Below, one piece after another: positions 47,027 to 57,359 of a stretch of 64,000 bases of DNA. Origin of the DNA: Methanolobus sp. ZRKC5 (GTDB lineage: Archaea > Halobacteriota > Methanosarcinia > Methanosarcinales > Methanosarcinaceae). The translations under genes were made by a program, and so were the position numbers. Position 1 is the stretch's first letter. Each line of letters opens with the position of its first letter. Under the pieces are notes generated by a model that worked only from the letters and a program-made list of their open reading frames with translations, searched no databases and was not told the origin of the DNA. The stretch is taken from contig NZ_CP151792.1 in NCBI RefSeq assembly GCF_038446525.1, positions 930,001 through 994,000 of the forward strand, in the 5' to 3' direction.

Positions 47027-48979
47027 TTATTCCTCCGTGTATTTTCTAATATATCCAAATGGATCGTATTTACGTCCCCCACCTTCGTAGAATTTTCCGA
47101 AGAATTCTACATACTGCAACCTGAGTGAGTGTAAACCGGGGGCGATAATACTCAGGACAGTATTCAATGCGTGTCCAAAAAAGAACACGATAATTGCAAA
47201 GATAGTCATTCCACCAATCGGCGTACCTGGTTCCCAGATCATTTCAAAGGCGATCAGGTTGACAGTTGACGCAATGTAGATAGATGACAAACCTACAGCT
47301 ATGATACGAGTGTATGATAGAGAGTTACTGAGAAGCGAAGGCAGCTCAATTGGCCCTTTAATTCCTTCTCCTTTAAGAAGCATTACAAATCCTACAAGGA
47401 AAACAACAACACCGAGTATCGTTGCGATTGAAGGAAGTACTGCTACATAACCGAGAATTGCCAAAAGCAAACCAAGTTCAATAACTATCCAGCTACCTTT
47501 CTCAAAAATAGCTGCTGACATTCCATGTTTCCTGTTCTCATTAATGAAACCAAGTAGATAACCAATGTTTATGTGAACCAATCCCAGAAGGGCGGTAAAG
47601 ACAATCATTGTCATTACAAGGTGAGTCCTGTGAACAGGATAAGTAATCATTTCTCCTCCGACAGGAGATGCAAAGAGGTTCACTGTTTCAAACCCTTTGA
47701 TCAATCCTTCAGCAACTCCATGCTCCGTATGCAGACTTGCAAGCGGGAATCCCAGGAATTCACCATATAACACACCAAATATCAAAGTTGATATCTGACA
47801 GTATATAAGAACATTCATGAGAGGTTTGATAGCATCTGAAGAGACTGCTTTCTTGATACCAAGAGCCAGTGCAAGAAGTATTAATGCATAGCCTATGTCA
47901 CCAAGAATCATTCCATAGAAGAGTGGGAAAGAAATGAAGATCAATGTAGTAGGATCAAGTTCCTTATATGTTGGTCGTGCATAAAGGTCCATGATCTCCT
48001 GAAAAGGAGCGGCCACTTTAGGATTGTCGTATTCTATTGGAACGACTTTTTCATCCTCTTTTGTCATTTCCTGTTTGGAAACAAACGCACGTCCTTTTGT
48101 AGCTGTTTTCACAACATGTTCCAGCTCAGCAAAGTCTTCATCAGGAATCCATCCATCTACCATGAATGTACTTTCTGAAGTTGCGATCCTAAGAGGAGCT
48201 TCTGACTTTTGGGCTTCAATTGAAAGAAGCTCATTGCTGGCCAGAATGAAATCAGCATATTTATCTTTCAAAGATTCGATTTCTGCATCAATTGCTTCAA
48301 TCTGTTTCAGTAATCCAGATTCCCGTGATATGATGCCTGAAAGAGACTCTGATGGCATTCCACTTGCATTTGGAACTCTAAGTTCCCTGAAACCCAGCTC
48401 TGCAAGCAGCTCTGCAACTTCACCTGATTTTTCATTAGAAACGAACAGTGCTACAGTACCTTCTTTAGCATCGTAGAATATTTCGTATGAAGAAGTGATT
48501 TTGGAAACTGCAGACTCTACATCTTCCTTCACATATCCTGTGAACACAGAAAGATGTTCGTAGCCACGATAGAGATCAAGATCAAGAGAAATATTAGCAA
48601 ATGGAAGCAATTCTTTCTTAAGAGAATCTATTTCTTTAAGTTCTGCTTCAAGTTTGCTTTTCTGTTCAGTCTTTGCATCCAGTTCAGCATCCAGCTTATT
48701 GAGAGTGTCATCAAGTGAAGAAAGAACAGCCGTATTATCCTGTTTTTTGGATTCTGCGTCCTTTACACCCAGTAAACTGGCTATTGACCTGATCTTGATG
48801 AGTTTCTTGGAAACATCATCTACATTCTCAAATGGTCTGCCTATACGGAGACCGGAATTATCGTCATTGAAATCTTCGATCTGAAACAGATTTGACTTGT
48901 GCAGAGCATCGACCGTTTCTTCAAAAATGCTTTTATGGCCAACGATCACGGCACGACTCATCTGCTTTAGTTCAAGCAT
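47027..48979 (-). CDS. atpI: A-type ATP synthase subunit I (a subunit)
   Basis: 650 residues. The N-terminal cytoplasmic half (about 1-330) includes coiled-coil segments that contact the peripheral stalk. The C-terminal half has about eight membrane helices, with [20 protein letters not shown] and the essential arginine region [20 protein letters not shown]. Start overlaps atpH by 8 nt. Confidence 0.96.
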   Translation of the reverse strand: MLELKQMSRAVIVGHKSIFEETVDALHKSNLFQIEDFNDDNSGLRIGRPFENVDDVSKKLIKIRSIASLLGVKDAESKKQDNTAVLSSLDDTLNKLDAELDAKTEQKSKLEAELKEIDSLKKELLPFANISLDLDLYRGYEHLSVFTGYVKEDVESAVSKITSSYEIFYDAKEGTVALFVSNEKSGEVAELLAELGFRELRVPNASGMPSESLSGIISRESGLLKQIEAIDAEIESLKDKYADFILASNELLSIEAQKSEAPLRIATSESTFMVDGWIPDEDFAELEHVVKTATKGRAFVSKQEMTKEDEKVVPIEYDNPKVAAPFQEIMDLYARPTYKELDPTTLIFISFPLFYGMILGDIGYALILLALALGIKKAVSSDAIKPLMNVLIYCQISTLIFGVLYGEFLGFPLASLHTEHGVAEGLIKGFETVNLFASPVGGEMITYPVHRTHLVMTMIVFTALLGLVHINIGYLLGFINENRKHGMSAAIFEKGSWIVIELGLLLAILGYVAVLPSIATILGVVVFLVGFVMLLKGEGIKGPIELPSLLSNSLSYTRIIAVGLSSIYIASTVNLIAFEMIWEPGTPIGGMTIFAIIVFFFGHALNTVLSIIAPGLHSLRLQYVEFFGKFYEGGGRKYDPFGYIRKYTEE

Positions 48980-49298
48980 GGATTGCCCTCTCGAACTCGT
49001 TTACAATTAATTCAACAGCTTCATCGACCTTGGATGAAGTTGAACCGGCAATTGCTCCAGCTTCACTAGTACCATCATCGATGATTTTTTCTTTATCTGA
49101 CTTGATAGACTCTTCTGCAGATTTCATTGCACTTTGTGCAGATTTCTGTGCATCAACCTCGGCCTGTTTAATGATTTCCCTGGCCTCGGTACGTGCACTG
49201 GCGATACGGTCATTTTTTCTTTTGCTACCGTCGTCAACCATTTTTCGTGCATTGTCTTCTGCCTCTTTGATTTCCGACAAGATTTTTTCTTTGGCCAT
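48972..49298 (-). CDS. atpH: A-type ATP synthase subunit H
   Basis: 108 residues from the ATG at 49298, preferred over 49310 because GAGG precedes it. It is almost wholly alpha-helical and charged ([20 protein letters not shown]), matching the AhaH peripheral stalk subunit. First gene of the operon. Confidence 0.93.
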   Translation of the reverse strand: MAKEKILSEIKEAEDNARKMVDDGSKRKNDRIASARTEAREIIKQAEVDAQKSAQSAMKSAEESIKSDKEKIIDDGTSEAGAIAGSTSSKVDEAVELIVNEFERAIHA

Positions 49299-49402
49299 GC
49301 TAATCCTCATGTGATGAATTGCTTATTATCCTGATAAATCATCATCTCCTACTGCTAGCTCACATATAAAGTATTCGGTTTTCCGGATGCTAACACTCAG
49401 GA

Positions 49403-49422
49403 AATGATAATGATTTATCATT
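49403..49422. promoter_or_regulatory. 8-bp inverted repeat upstream of the ATP synthase operon
   Basis: AATGATAA and TTATCATT flank a 4-nt spacer, about 105 nt before the atpH start, in the 205-nt intergenic region. It could be an operator or lie within the promoter; no known consensus is matched. Confidence 0.35.
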
Positions 49423-49515
49423 AAAATGACAGGAATTACTTACCATCAAGTATTCTTAATGCTGCCCTTGGATATTGTTTCCCAATTATCCGTAGCTAAT
49501 AAAAGATATTAGAAC

Positions 49516-50706
49516 TCAATGCATAGACTTATCGAGTCTAAGCGGAAGTTGAGTTCCTTTGGGGATGCTGTGGATATAATTGTTCCTAAATTCGGGGTTG
49601 CGCATCATGCAATATTCAGCAGAACCTTTGTATGCTTCATGCTGACCCATCCTAGCCCATATTGCGGAAAGCTTTTCCTCACGAATATTTCCAAATGAGA
49701 GAGGAGTATATGCGCATGGAAGAACATCTCCACCGGCTGTTGTATGCATCCATCTCCGGCCTGCAAAACAACCGAACTGATCAGGACCCATAAAATTAGG
49801 GAATGAAGTAACTCTTGGACCCTCCCATTTTTTGTTCATTGAACTCTGGAACTTGCCAAGGCGATCAACATCTTTAGAGGTAATGACCTCGTCCTCATGA
49901 TCCATCCACCTCCCAACGGCTATGATCTCATAAATAGACATTTCCTGCATACCCATATCTGCTGCGAAATTATAGAAACCATCAAGGTCATCAATGTTAT
50001 GAGGAGAAACGACCACAAAGAGATCGGCAAGAATGCCTGCATTCACCATGTGCTCTATCCCATTTACAGTGTTCTTGAAAGCGCCTTCCCGTCCCCTTAC
50101 ACGATCATGTTCAGCCTCATCAGGGCTATCCAGGCTCATGTGTGCAGCAAAAAGACCTGCTGCCTTCAACTCCCTGGCCCTTTGTTCGTTCAAGCTAAAA
50201 CCTGATGTGAAACAGGTAGCTATCGCACGAGTCTTATCCACCTTTGCAACCATTTGCGCAAAATCTTTCCTGAGCAATGTCTCCCCACCATCAAAGGCTA
50301 TGTAGTAAGAACCAAGATCAATTGCCTGCTGTATGGCGCTATTGATCTCATCGTATGTCAGAATCGGGTCTGCTACAATGTCAGCCGCACCACAGTGTAT
50401 ACAATCATAAGGACAATGTGTGGTAATACCTATAGAGAACTGATCCGGAAGCCTTTTCTTTAGAATAGAAGCTACTTGTGCACCAATCATCCTATTGAAT
50501 ATCTCACCGGGCATAGGAGGAGCCCATGTTGAAAATATAATGTTTTCCTCGTCTGCCTGTATCGGCTTCTCTTCCAGAAAAATCCTATTGATCCTCTTTA
50601 AGATTGGCTTTGCAACAGGAGCTAACGGACCTTCGGCATCAAGAACCACTTTTCCGTTTTCAGTGCTTGCATTTACTTTAACTACTGATTTATCATAAAC
50701 CCTCAT
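49516..50706 (-). CDS. Radical SAM protein with SPASM-like C-terminal cysteines, function unknown
   Basis: 396 residues. The N-terminal ~95 residues are not part of the radical SAM barrel. The cluster motif is CPYDCIHC (about residues 98-105), followed by YIAFDGGETLLRKDF. The C-terminal part has FGCFAGRRWMHTTAGGDVLP with further cysteines (CAYTP, EYCMM) that could bind an auxiliary cluster. Archaeal relatives are uncharacterised to my knowledge. It is directly downstream of a polyprenyl synthase (26 nt), so a step in isoprenoid, lipid or methanophenazine metabolism is a reasonable guess but is not shown by sequence. Confidence 0.85.
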   Translation of the reverse strand: MRVYDKSVVKVNASTENGKVVLDAEGPLAPVAKPILKRINRIFLEEKPIQADEENIIFSTWAPPMPGEIFNRMIGAQVASILKKRLPDQFSIGITTHCPYDCIHCGAADIVADPILTYDEINSAIQQAIDLGSYYIAFDGGETLLRKDFAQMVAKVDKTRAIATCFTSGFSLNEQRARELKAAGLFAAHMSLDSPDEAEHDRVRGREGAFKNTVNGIEHMVNAGILADLFVVVSPHNIDDLDGFYNFAADMGMQEMSIYEIIAVGRWMDHEDEVITSKDVDRLGKFQSSMNKKWEGPRVTSFPNFMGPDQFGCFAGRRWMHTTAGGDVLPCAYTPLSFGNIREEKLSAIWARMGQHEAYKGSAEYCMMRNPEFRNNYIHSIPKGTQLPLRLDKSMH

Positions 50707-50731
50707 GAAGTCACCTGATAATTAAATAAAA

Positions 50732-51601
50732 TTAAAGAATATCCCCTGGGAGCATATCAACTGTAATAAGATCAGTTACAAGCTCAAGTTTATCCCTTGC
50801 ATCTGAAGAGGGGAAAGAAGCAAGGATGTCTTTTGCACTCTGTACACAATCGCGTACTTGCTGCAGTGTTTTCTCCACTGCCGAGTCATGGTCCATTACC
50901 CTCCTGTAAATAAGAGGCAATGTTACGGATTCATAAGTGGAGCTTTTATCTTCAAGTTTGTTAAGGTACTCAAGAAGATCATCAACGATCTGGTATGCAT
51001 TACCCACATTCTCACCAAAGGACCTTAGTTTCAGTGCAGTGGCTTCGTCTGCATCTGCAACATACGCACCTATTGCAGCACTTGCAGCGAAAAGAGAACC
51101 GGTTTTCTTACTAATGCACTCATAGTAGTTCTTTTCCATGAATCCCTCATCCACACTGGAAATATCAATGGTCTCACCTTCAGCCATATACATGCCAGCC
51201 CGGCCAAATTCATTTACAGCATTGTTGCCATACTCGGAAATCAGCGATATAGCCTTAGATATCAAAAAATCTCCGCAAAGAATAGCTGCCGGAATACCAT
51301 ATTTTTTATGTGCTGATTCAACACCCCTGCGTACAAGACCACCATCAAGAACATCATCATGTATAAGAGAAGCAGAATGAATAAACTCAATAGCAAGCGC
51401 TGCATTGATACTAACCCTGGAATTGCCACCGCACATCTCCGTACATAACACCAGCATTACAGGCCTGATATTTTTACCACCGGAACTACATATATGAAGA
51501 AGCATCTTCTTCATCTGGGACTTATCATCCATGGAGCTGACCATCCCTTCCTTGGTCTCTTTGATAAGCTGGTATTCTTCCAGATCCTCTATTTGTATCA
51601 T
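50732..51601 (-). CDS. Polyprenyl diphosphate synthase
   Basis: 289 residues of the trans-isoprenyl diphosphate synthase family, extending allylic diphosphates with isopentenyl diphosphate. First Asp-rich motif: LIHDDVLDGGLVRRGVESAH. Second motif is NAYQIVDDLLEYLNKLED, in which the last Asp of DDxxD is Glu. GGKNIRPVMLVLCTEM is the IPP-binding region. In Methanosarcina a synthase of this type (geranylfarnesyl diphosphate synthase) makes the methanophenazine side chain, which is a candidate role here. Confidence 0.88.
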   Translation of the reverse strand: MIQIEDLEEYQLIKETKEGMVSSMDDKSQMKKMLLHICSSGGKNIRPVMLVLCTEMCGGNSRVSINAALAIEFIHSASLIHDDVLDGGLVRRGVESAHKKYGIPAAILCGDFLISKAISLISEYGNNAVNEFGRAGMYMAEGETIDISSVDEGFMEKNYYECISKKTGSLFAASAAIGAYVADADEATALKLRSFGENVGNAYQIVDDLLEYLNKLEDKSSTYESVTLPLIYRRVMDHDSAVEKTLQQVRDCVQSAKDILASFPSSDARDKLELVTDLITVDMLPGDIL

Positions 51602-51614
51602 ATATATCGTCCAA

Positions 51615-51995
51615 TCATTCTGAGTATTTAGAAGGACAACTCACCACGATCCGGTTCGCCTCAACAGTTCCACCAGACACCATTTTCCCGTTTATACTAA
51701 TGCTTTGCCCTTCTACTAAATTAGCCGGAAGCGAACCTGTGTATTCAACATGCAGTTCAAAAGAAGAGTCATCAAGATCCTGAAGAATAAAGGAAGTACC
51801 ATCAGTGGATATCTCCAAAGTTTCGTTCTTGATCGTACCCATAGTGTTAACGTCACGTCCCACGTATTTATCGGAATTTTCCGATAACTCCGAGATCATA
51901 GGATAACCTTGGGAAAGGTCCACATTCCAGAGACCCACAAAACCAACAATGGCAATGAAAGCAACTGCAAGAACAGTTTTCTGTTTTTTATCCAT
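51615..51995 (-). CDS. ccmE: Cytochrome c maturation protein CcmE, CxxxY type
   Basis: 126 residues: short cytoplasmic N-terminus, one membrane anchor (about 8-24), then an external OB-fold domain (DVNTMGTIKNETLEI, SFELHVEYTGSLPANLVEGQ). The C-terminal motif is CPSKY (Cys 120, Tyr 124), the Cys-type haem-binding site that replaces HxxxY in archaeal CcmE. It carries haem to apocytochromes c. Other ccm genes are not in the window. It is 13 nt downstream of the polyprenyl synthase and may be co-transcribed with it. Confidence 0.88.
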   Translation of the reverse strand: MDKKQKTVLAVAFIAIVGFVGLWNVDLSQGYPMISELSENSDKYVGRDVNTMGTIKNETLEISTDGTSFILQDLDDSSFELHVEYTGSLPANLVEGQSISINGKMVSGGTVEANRIVVSCPSKYSE

Positions 51996-52334
51996 AAAAG
52001 CACCTCATAATGACATTATTTCGTCATTTTGCGACATTGACACAGTACCCTCATTCGGGAACGCAATATGTATGCGACATATACTGACAATGTAATCCAT
52101 GTGATCGCAAATGCAATTTCTAACGCGCCTATAAAGAATCACCTCTATATCAGGTTAACCTTTGCCATCCATTTGCATTAAGAAGAACCCTTGCAGCAAT
52201 AAACGAACACGTATGAACCAATGTGTACATTGACGGATTTTACCTGATAATCAAGTATTAATATGGGTGTGCACTAGTATAGTTCCATCCTATATATAGG
52301 TAAACATACGAACAAAAAAACCTCATGATCAACT
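51996..52334. other. Divergent regulatory region between ccmE and ahbD
   Basis: About 340 nt without a gene. It contains a TATA-like CTATATATAGG near 52290, about 45 nt before ahbD. A GCGACAT element occurs twice (near 52030 and 52075). Since ccmE lies just after the polyprenyl synthase rather than at the head of that unit's promoter-distal end, this region mainly serves ahbD and the upstream start of the leftward unit lies beyond ccmE's start. Confidence 0.45.
52289..52299 (+). promoter_or_regulatory. Candidate TATA box for the haem biosynthesis operon
   Basis: CCTATATATAG lies about 40 nt upstream of the ahbD start, a normal distance for an archaeal TATA box with a short leader. Confidence 0.5.
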
Positions 52335-53381
52335 ATGGTAAAACCTCCAAGACTTATAGCCTGGGAAACAACAGCTGGATGTAACCTTTCATGCAAACAT
52401 TGCAGAGGGTCATCCACTGAAAAAAAACCAGAAGGCGAGCTCACAACAGAAGAAGCATTCCATTTCGTAGATGAGATAAAAGAGATAGGAGATCCCATCC
52501 TCATTCTGAGCGGAGGTGAGCCGCTTGTAAGGGAAGACATATTCGAAATCGCGAGATATGCCACCGAAAAAGGCCTCCGTGTAGCCATGGCCACCAACGG
52601 GACACTTGTGACACCTGAAATAGCAGAGAAGATTAAAAGTGCCGGCATACAGAGAGTCAGCATCAGCCTTGACGGCTCAAGTTCAAAGACCCACGATGAT
52701 TTCCGTTGCATGCCAGGAGCATTCGATGGCGCAGTATCCGGAATAGAAACTCTGAAAGAGGCAGGAGTAAGCTTTCAGATAAACCCCACTATCACAAAGC
52801 GCACCATAGATGAAATACCGGAAATACTTGAAATGGCAAAGGATCTCGGTGCCGATGCTCTTCACATATTCCTTTTGGTCCCCACAGGTAGGGGAAAGGA
52901 ACTTGAGAATGACGAGATACCACCTGTAGAATACGAAAGGATACTAAACTGGTTCTACGACAGGCAGAAGGATGCAGGCATTCAGCTCAAAGCCACATGT
53001 GCACCACATTATTTCAGAATAATGCGCCAGAGAGCAGAGAAAGAAGGTATTGAGATCAGTGTGAAGACACACGGTTATGAAGCAATGACAAAGGGTTGCC
53101 TTGGTGGAACTGGATTTTGTTTTGTATCAAGTACGGGAGATGTTTTCCCATGCGGATACCTTCCTGTACTGGCAGGAAACATAAAAGAGAAGACTTTCAA
53201 AGATGTCTGGGAAAACTCTAAAGTATTCAATGACCTGCGTGATGTTTCCAAACTTAAAGGAAAATGTGGAAGGTGCGAATACAATACAGTATGCGGGGGC
53301 TGCCGTGCACGTGCCTATGCTGCCACTGGAGACTACCTGGAAGAAGAGCCTTACTGTATATATGTACCTAAAAAACAGTGA
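52335..53381 (+). CDS. ahbD: Haem synthase AhbD (radical SAM)
   Basis: 348 residues. Radical SAM/SPASM enzyme that oxidatively decarboxylates iron-coproporphyrin III to haem b, the last step of the siroheme-dependent pathway. It starts [20 protein letters not shown], with the CxxxCxxC cluster, and has a C-terminal auxiliary cluster region ([25 protein letters not shown]). Identification rests on the motif and on adjacency to the two siroheme decarboxylase subunits. AhbC is not in the window. Confidence 0.92.
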   Translation: MVKPPRLIAWETTAGCNLSCKHCRGSSTEKKPEGELTTEEAFHFVDEIKEIGDPILILSGGEPLVREDIFEIARYATEKGLRVAMATNGTLVTPEIAEKIKSAGIQRVSISLDGSSSKTHDDFRCMPGAFDGAVSGIETLKEAGVSFQINPTITKRTIDEIPEILEMAKDLGADALHIFLLVPTGRGKELENDEIPPVEYERILNWFYDRQKDAGIQLKATCAPHYFRIMRQRAEKEGIEISVKTHGYEAMTKGCLGGTGFCFVSSTGDVFPCGYLPVLAGNIKEKTFKDVWENSKVFNDLRDVSKLKGKCGRCEYNTVCGGCRARAYAATGDYLEEEPYCIYVPKKQ

Positions 53382-53386
53382 TTTTA

Positions 53387-53842
53387 ATGATAGTGCTTGA
53401 TGATACTGATAAAAAGATACTCAATACAATACAATTTGAATTCCCACTGGAAACCGAGCCGTTTCAAAAGCTGGGAGAGCAACTGGGTATCAGTGAAGAC
53501 GAAGTGATCGAAAGACTTGATAGACTGCAAAATGAAGGAGCAGTCAGGAAAGTAGGACCAATCATCAACCGCAAAGGAGTTGGTGGTACAAGCACCCTCA
53601 TAGCGGTTACCGTCCCTGAAGAGAAAGTGGATGAGGTTGCAGGTTACATCAATGAATATCAGGAAGTATCCCACAACTACCACCGCCCTGAGAAATTTAA
53701 TATCTGGTTCACAATATCTGCACCTAACAGAAAAAGGATAGACAGTATACTGGAAGAACTTCGGGAAAGAACAGGGCTTGAATTCATCGACCTGCCTACA
53801 AAAAAACTGTTCAAGATCGGAGTCAGATTTAACATCAGGTGA
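53387..53842 (+). CDS. ahbA/ahbB: Siroheme decarboxylase subunit (AhbA/AhbB type)
   Basis: 151 residues from the ATG at 53387 (a GTG at 53378 is also in frame). Lrp/AsnC-like fold, with winged helix ([19 protein letters not shown]) and a RAM-like domain containing [18 protein letters not shown], the His/Arg-bearing motif of siroheme decarboxylases. With the next gene it forms the heterodimer that converts siroheme to 12,18-didecarboxysiroheme. Which gene is AhbA and which AhbB is not settled by reading alone. Confidence 0.9.
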   Translation: MIVLDDTDKKILNTIQFEFPLETEPFQKLGEQLGISEDEVIERLDRLQNEGAVRKVGPIINRKGVGGTSTLIAVTVPEEKVDEVAGYINEYQEVSHNYHRPEKFNIWFTISAPNRKRIDSILEELRERTGLEFIDLPTKKLFKIGVRFNIR

Positions 53843-53846
53843 TAAA

Positions 53847-54305
53847 ATGGATGACATTGATGAGAAGATAATAAAACTGACACAGAACGGCATCCCACTT
53901 AAAAGATCACCATTTGCAGACATCTCCAGTAAACTTGGAATTAGTGAACAAGAGATCATCGAACGCCTCCAAAAGATGAAGGAAGAAAAGGTCATCCGCA
54001 GGTTCGGTGCATCCATCGGCCATAGAGATATCGGAATTATTGCAAATGCCATGTGTGTCTGGAACGTACCTGATGAGAGGACAGAGGAAGTAGGAACAAT
54101 CATGGCAGGCTTTTCAGAGGTCACACACTGCTATGAAAGACCAAGGGCATCTGGATGGGATTATAACCTTTTCACAATGGTGCATTCATATACCAGAGAA
54201 GAATGTTATGAGATTGCAGCAAGGATATCCGAAGCCACAGACATCAAAGATTACAAACTTCTTTTTAGTGACAGGGAATTCAAGAAAACTGGAGTTCGAT
54301 TATAA
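53847..54305 (+). CDS. ahbA/ahbB: Siroheme decarboxylase, second subunit (AhbA/AhbB type)
   Basis: 152 residues from ATG 53847, which follows AGGTGAT; the frame is open further upstream but lies within the preceding gene. Winged helix with LGISEQEIIERLQKMKEEKV, then VTHCYERPRASGWDYNLFTM, the family active-site motif. Paralogous to the gene immediately upstream. Despite its regulator-like fold it is an enzyme subunit. Confidence 0.9.
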   Translation: MDDIDEKIIKLTQNGIPLKRSPFADISSKLGISEQEIIERLQKMKEEKVIRRFGASIGHRDIGIIANAMCVWNVPDERTEEVGTIMAGFSEVTHCYERPRASGWDYNLFTMVHSYTREECYEIAARISEATDIKDYKLLFSDREFKKTGVRL

Positions 54306-54365
54306 TCGCAATCTTTAACTAATTTACAGAAAAAGCAGAAGGCAATCATTCCCGGAGATGGAGAT

Positions 54366-55040
54366 ATGAAAAACAAGAACCACTTCCTGCCACTGCTGAT
54401 AGATATGAACGATAAGAATATCGTTATTTTTGGAAGTGGGTCGGTTGGAGAAAGAAAAGTTAACCTGTTCTCAGCATATGCACCTGTGACAGTTGTGAGC
54501 CGCAGTTTTTCAGATACTTTTTTTGAGCTGGAACGCAAGAACAATGTTACACTTATCAAGGCAGATGCCGGAAAGCTCACTGATGCAGACATAAATGACA
54601 TTATAAAAGAAGCTTTTCTTGTAATACCAGCCACCAATGACAGAACCATAAATGAAAGAATAGTAAATCTTTCAAAACTGTATGGAATTCTAACCAATGA
54701 AGTAGATGCCATTGGAGATGTAACAGTTCCTGCTGTAATTAAGCGTGGAGGACTGACCATCAGCATTTCCACAACAGGATCAAGCCCTGCATTTTCCAGG
54801 TTCACAAGACAGCAGGTAGAGAAAATTATCACTCCTGAATTTGCAGATATGATAAAGATACAGGATGAGATGAGGACGTACCTGAAGAATGAAGTTCCTG
54901 ACCAGAGAGATAGAAAAGATATATTGTGGGACATACTTGAGAGTGAAGAGGTATGGGCTGCGCTGAAAGAATCCTATGAAAAAGGGTTTAAAATAGCACA
55001 GGATATAGTAAGGAAGAAAATAAGCGAGAAAGTTAGATGA
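54366..55040 (+). CDS. Precorrin-2 dehydrogenase / sirohydrochlorin ferrochelatase-type protein
   Basis: 224 residues. The N-terminal NAD-binding domain is NIVIFGSGSVGERKVNLFS, followed by TVVSRSFSD and FLVIPATNDRTINERIV. The domain GGLTISISTTGSSPAFSRFT is the dimerisation/active region of the Met8p/CysG-N family. It makes sirohydrochlorin from precorrin-2 and perhaps inserts iron, feeding both siroheme/haem and F430/corrinoid synthesis. It lies 60 nt after the siroheme decarboxylase genes. Confidence 0.92.
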   Translation: MKNKNHFLPLLIDMNDKNIVIFGSGSVGERKVNLFSAYAPVTVVSRSFSDTFFELERKNNVTLIKADAGKLTDADINDIIKEAFLVIPATNDRTINERIVNLSKLYGILTNEVDAIGDVTVPAVIKRGGLTISISTTGSSPAFSRFTRQQVEKIITPEFADMIKIQDEMRTYLKNEVPDQRDRKDILWDILESEEVWAALKESYEKGFKIAQDIVRKKISEKVR

Positions 55041-55092
55041 ACATGTACCATATCCACTGCCACTTGAGTAATTGTATAAACATGAGGTGCCC

Positions 55093-56391
55093 ATGACTGA
55101 AATAACCAGTATGGTGATCACCCATTCCAAAGCAACTGTAGAGGAAATCGAGGAAGCATGGGACGGGGACATCGAGAATATGCTGAAGGATCTGCATTCC
55201 AATGATCTGGTCCATGAATGTGTAGTACTGAAGACCTGTAATCGTGTGGAAATATACATCGTTTCCCCAAAGGGAAGCAGTGTTCTATTCCAATTCGCAA
55301 AGAAAATGGGACTTTCTTCTAACATTATTGACTTTTTTGATCACGAAGAATCCATAATGCATCTGTTAAAACTGGCATGTGGACTTCAGTCCATGATAAT
55401 AGGAGAAGACCAGATACTTGGCCAGATAAAGGACCTCTATCTGGTTGCAAAGAAGCTTGGAACTACCGGAAGGATGTTGGATACCGCATTCAGCAAAGCG
55501 ATCCAGGTCGGAAAACGTGTAAGAACTGAAACTGAGATCAACCATGGAGCGCTTTCAATTGCATCTGCCTCTGTAGACCTGGCTGAGGAAACCGTAGGGA
55601 ACCTCAAGGACAAGATGGTACTTGTTATCGGCACAGGAGAGATGGGGGCACTTGTCACACGTGCACTTTCCCACAGGGAAATTGAGCTGATGTATATTGC
55701 TAACCGCACGTATGAGGCAGCAAAACAACTTGCTGATGAGATGGGAGGACATGCAGTACACTTTGACCAGATAGATGAGAATCTGAGGAAAGCAGATGTA
55801 GTCATCAGTGCAACCGGTGCGCCACACTTTGTCCTGAAATACGAACAGGTTGAAAAGGCCATGAGTTACAGGGAAAAAGAAATTCTTTTTATAGATATCG
55901 CAAATCCAAGAGATATCGACCCTTCAATCACAGACATACCCCATGTAACCCTATATAATATAGATAACCTGAGAGTCATCAATGAGAAAAACCTCGAGCT
56001 AAGAATGGAAGAGGCTAAAAAAGCCCAGGAAATCATTGAAGAAGAATTCAGTCTGCTTAATAAACAATACAAACAACAAAAAGCAGACTATCTCGTATCC
56101 GAGCTGTATGCACAATCATACAAGCTCCGCATTCAGGAAAAAGAGAAGGCTGTAACTAAATTGAGTGCATATCATACGATTGGTGAGACCGAGAGTAAAA
56201 TAATTGAGGATCTTACCCACTCAATAATAAATAAGATTCTTGCAGAACCCACAAAAGTCCTGAGATATGCAGCAGAAATAGGCGATGATGAACTGCTGGA
56301 TGCAGTGGGTAAATTGTTTAACGTTAGTAAATCCAGCTTAAATACAAAGGTTAAGGATGAGATGGTAAAATGTTCCCCGAGCGCAGAATGA
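55093..56391 (+). CDS. hemA: Glutamyl-tRNA reductase HemA
   Basis: 432 residues from ATG 55093 with a GAGGTG site. It reduces glutamyl-tRNA to glutamate-1-semialdehyde. The active-site cysteine is in [16 protein letters not shown], the conserved [19 protein letters not shown] type motif is present ([15 protein letters not shown]), and the NADPH domain has [20 protein letters not shown]-terminal dimerisation helix follows. It overlaps hemB by 22 nt. Confidence 0.96.
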   Translation: MTEITSMVITHSKATVEEIEEAWDGDIENMLKDLHSNDLVHECVVLKTCNRVEIYIVSPKGSSVLFQFAKKMGLSSNIIDFFDHEESIMHLLKLACGLQSMIIGEDQILGQIKDLYLVAKKLGTTGRMLDTAFSKAIQVGKRVRTETEINHGALSIASASVDLAEETVGNLKDKMVLVIGTGEMGALVTRALSHREIELMYIANRTYEAAKQLADEMGGHAVHFDQIDENLRKADVVISATGAPHFVLKYEQVEKAMSYREKEILFIDIANPRDIDPSITDIPHVTLYNIDNLRVINEKNLELRMEEAKKAQEIIEEEFSLLNKQYKQQKADYLVSELYAQSYKLRIQEKEKAVTKLSAYHTIGETESKIIEDLTHSIINKILAEPTKVLRYAAEIGDDELLDAVGKLFNVSKSSLNTKVKDEMVKCSPSAE

Positions 56392-57344
56392 GAAGACTGA
56401 GAAGTGGCAAGATAAGAGACCTGGTACGCGAAACTTCGTTGTCGGTCAATGACCTGATATATCCCGTGTTTGTTAATGAGACAATCAACTCTCCCAGGGA
56501 AGTATCATCCATGCCTGGTGTCTTTAATGTACCGGTGGAAAAGATAGCAGATGATGCAAAGGAAGCTGCGGATCTTGGCATACCAGCAATGATGCTTTTT
56601 GGCATACCAGAAACAAAAGACGAACACGGAAGTAGTGCATGGGGTGACGATGATGTTGTACAACGTGCAGTTCGTGAGATCAAAAGTGAACTCGGTAAGG
56701 ACATGCTTGTTATTACTGATGTCTGCCTCTGCGAATACACCAGCCATGGCCATTGTGGGATGGTGGACCACGATACAGAAGAGATTATGAATGACCCCAC
56801 ACTGCCACTACTGGGAAAGACAGCAGTAAGCCATGCAAAAGCCGGTGCTGATATGGTAGCACCATCAGGAATGATGGATGGCATGATAAGTGCAATTCGC
56901 AGTGAACTCGATGACAACTCACTCCATAATACCCCCATCATGTCCTATGCTGCAAAGTATTCTTCATCATTCTACGGACCTTTCAGGGATGCAGCAGGAT
57001 CAGGATGTTGCTTTGGGGACAGATCTACTCATCAGATGGACCCTGCAAACTCAGATGAGGCATTAATGGAAGCTGCACTTGATATTGAAGAGGGAGCCGA
57101 TATAATCATGGTCAAACCGGCGCTTCCATACTTAGATATAATATATCGCCTCAAGACCGAATTCGAGATACCAACTGCAGCATATAATGTCAGTGGAGAG
57201 TATGCAATGCTCAAGGCAGCAGCCCAGAACGGATGGCTCGATGAGAAAGCGGCCATGTACGAATCCCTCCTGTCAATAAAGCGTGCAGGTGCCGATATGA
57301 TAATTACCTATTTTGCCAAGGATATGGCTCAAATGTTAAAATAA
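56370..57344 (+). CDS. hemB: Porphobilinogen synthase HemB
   Basis: 324 residues. The zinc-ligand cysteines are in [15 protein letters not shown], indicating the zinc-dependent type. Catalytic lysine regions are visible as [20 protein letters not shown] and [16 protein letters not shown]. It condenses two aminolevulinates. Its start lies within the end of hemA. Confidence 0.97.
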   Translation: MFPERRMRRLRSGKIRDLVRETSLSVNDLIYPVFVNETINSPREVSSMPGVFNVPVEKIADDAKEAADLGIPAMMLFGIPETKDEHGSSAWGDDDVVQRAVREIKSELGKDMLVITDVCLCEYTSHGHCGMVDHDTEEIMNDPTLPLLGKTAVSHAKAGADMVAPSGMMDGMISAIRSELDDNSLHNTPIMSYAAKYSSSFYGPFRDAAGSGCCFGDRSTHQMDPANSDEALMEAALDIEEGADIIMVKPALPYLDIIYRLKTEFEIPTAAYNVSGEYAMLKAAAQNGWLDEKAAMYESLLSIKRAGADMIITYFAKDMAQMLK

Positions 57345-57359
57345 TTACAAGGTGTTTAT

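Noticed and set aside
53387-54305. Annotation of the two Lrp-like genes as transcription regulators
   Set aside because: They are paralogous, adjacent to ahbD and carry the HNY/HCY active-site motifs of siroheme decarboxylase.
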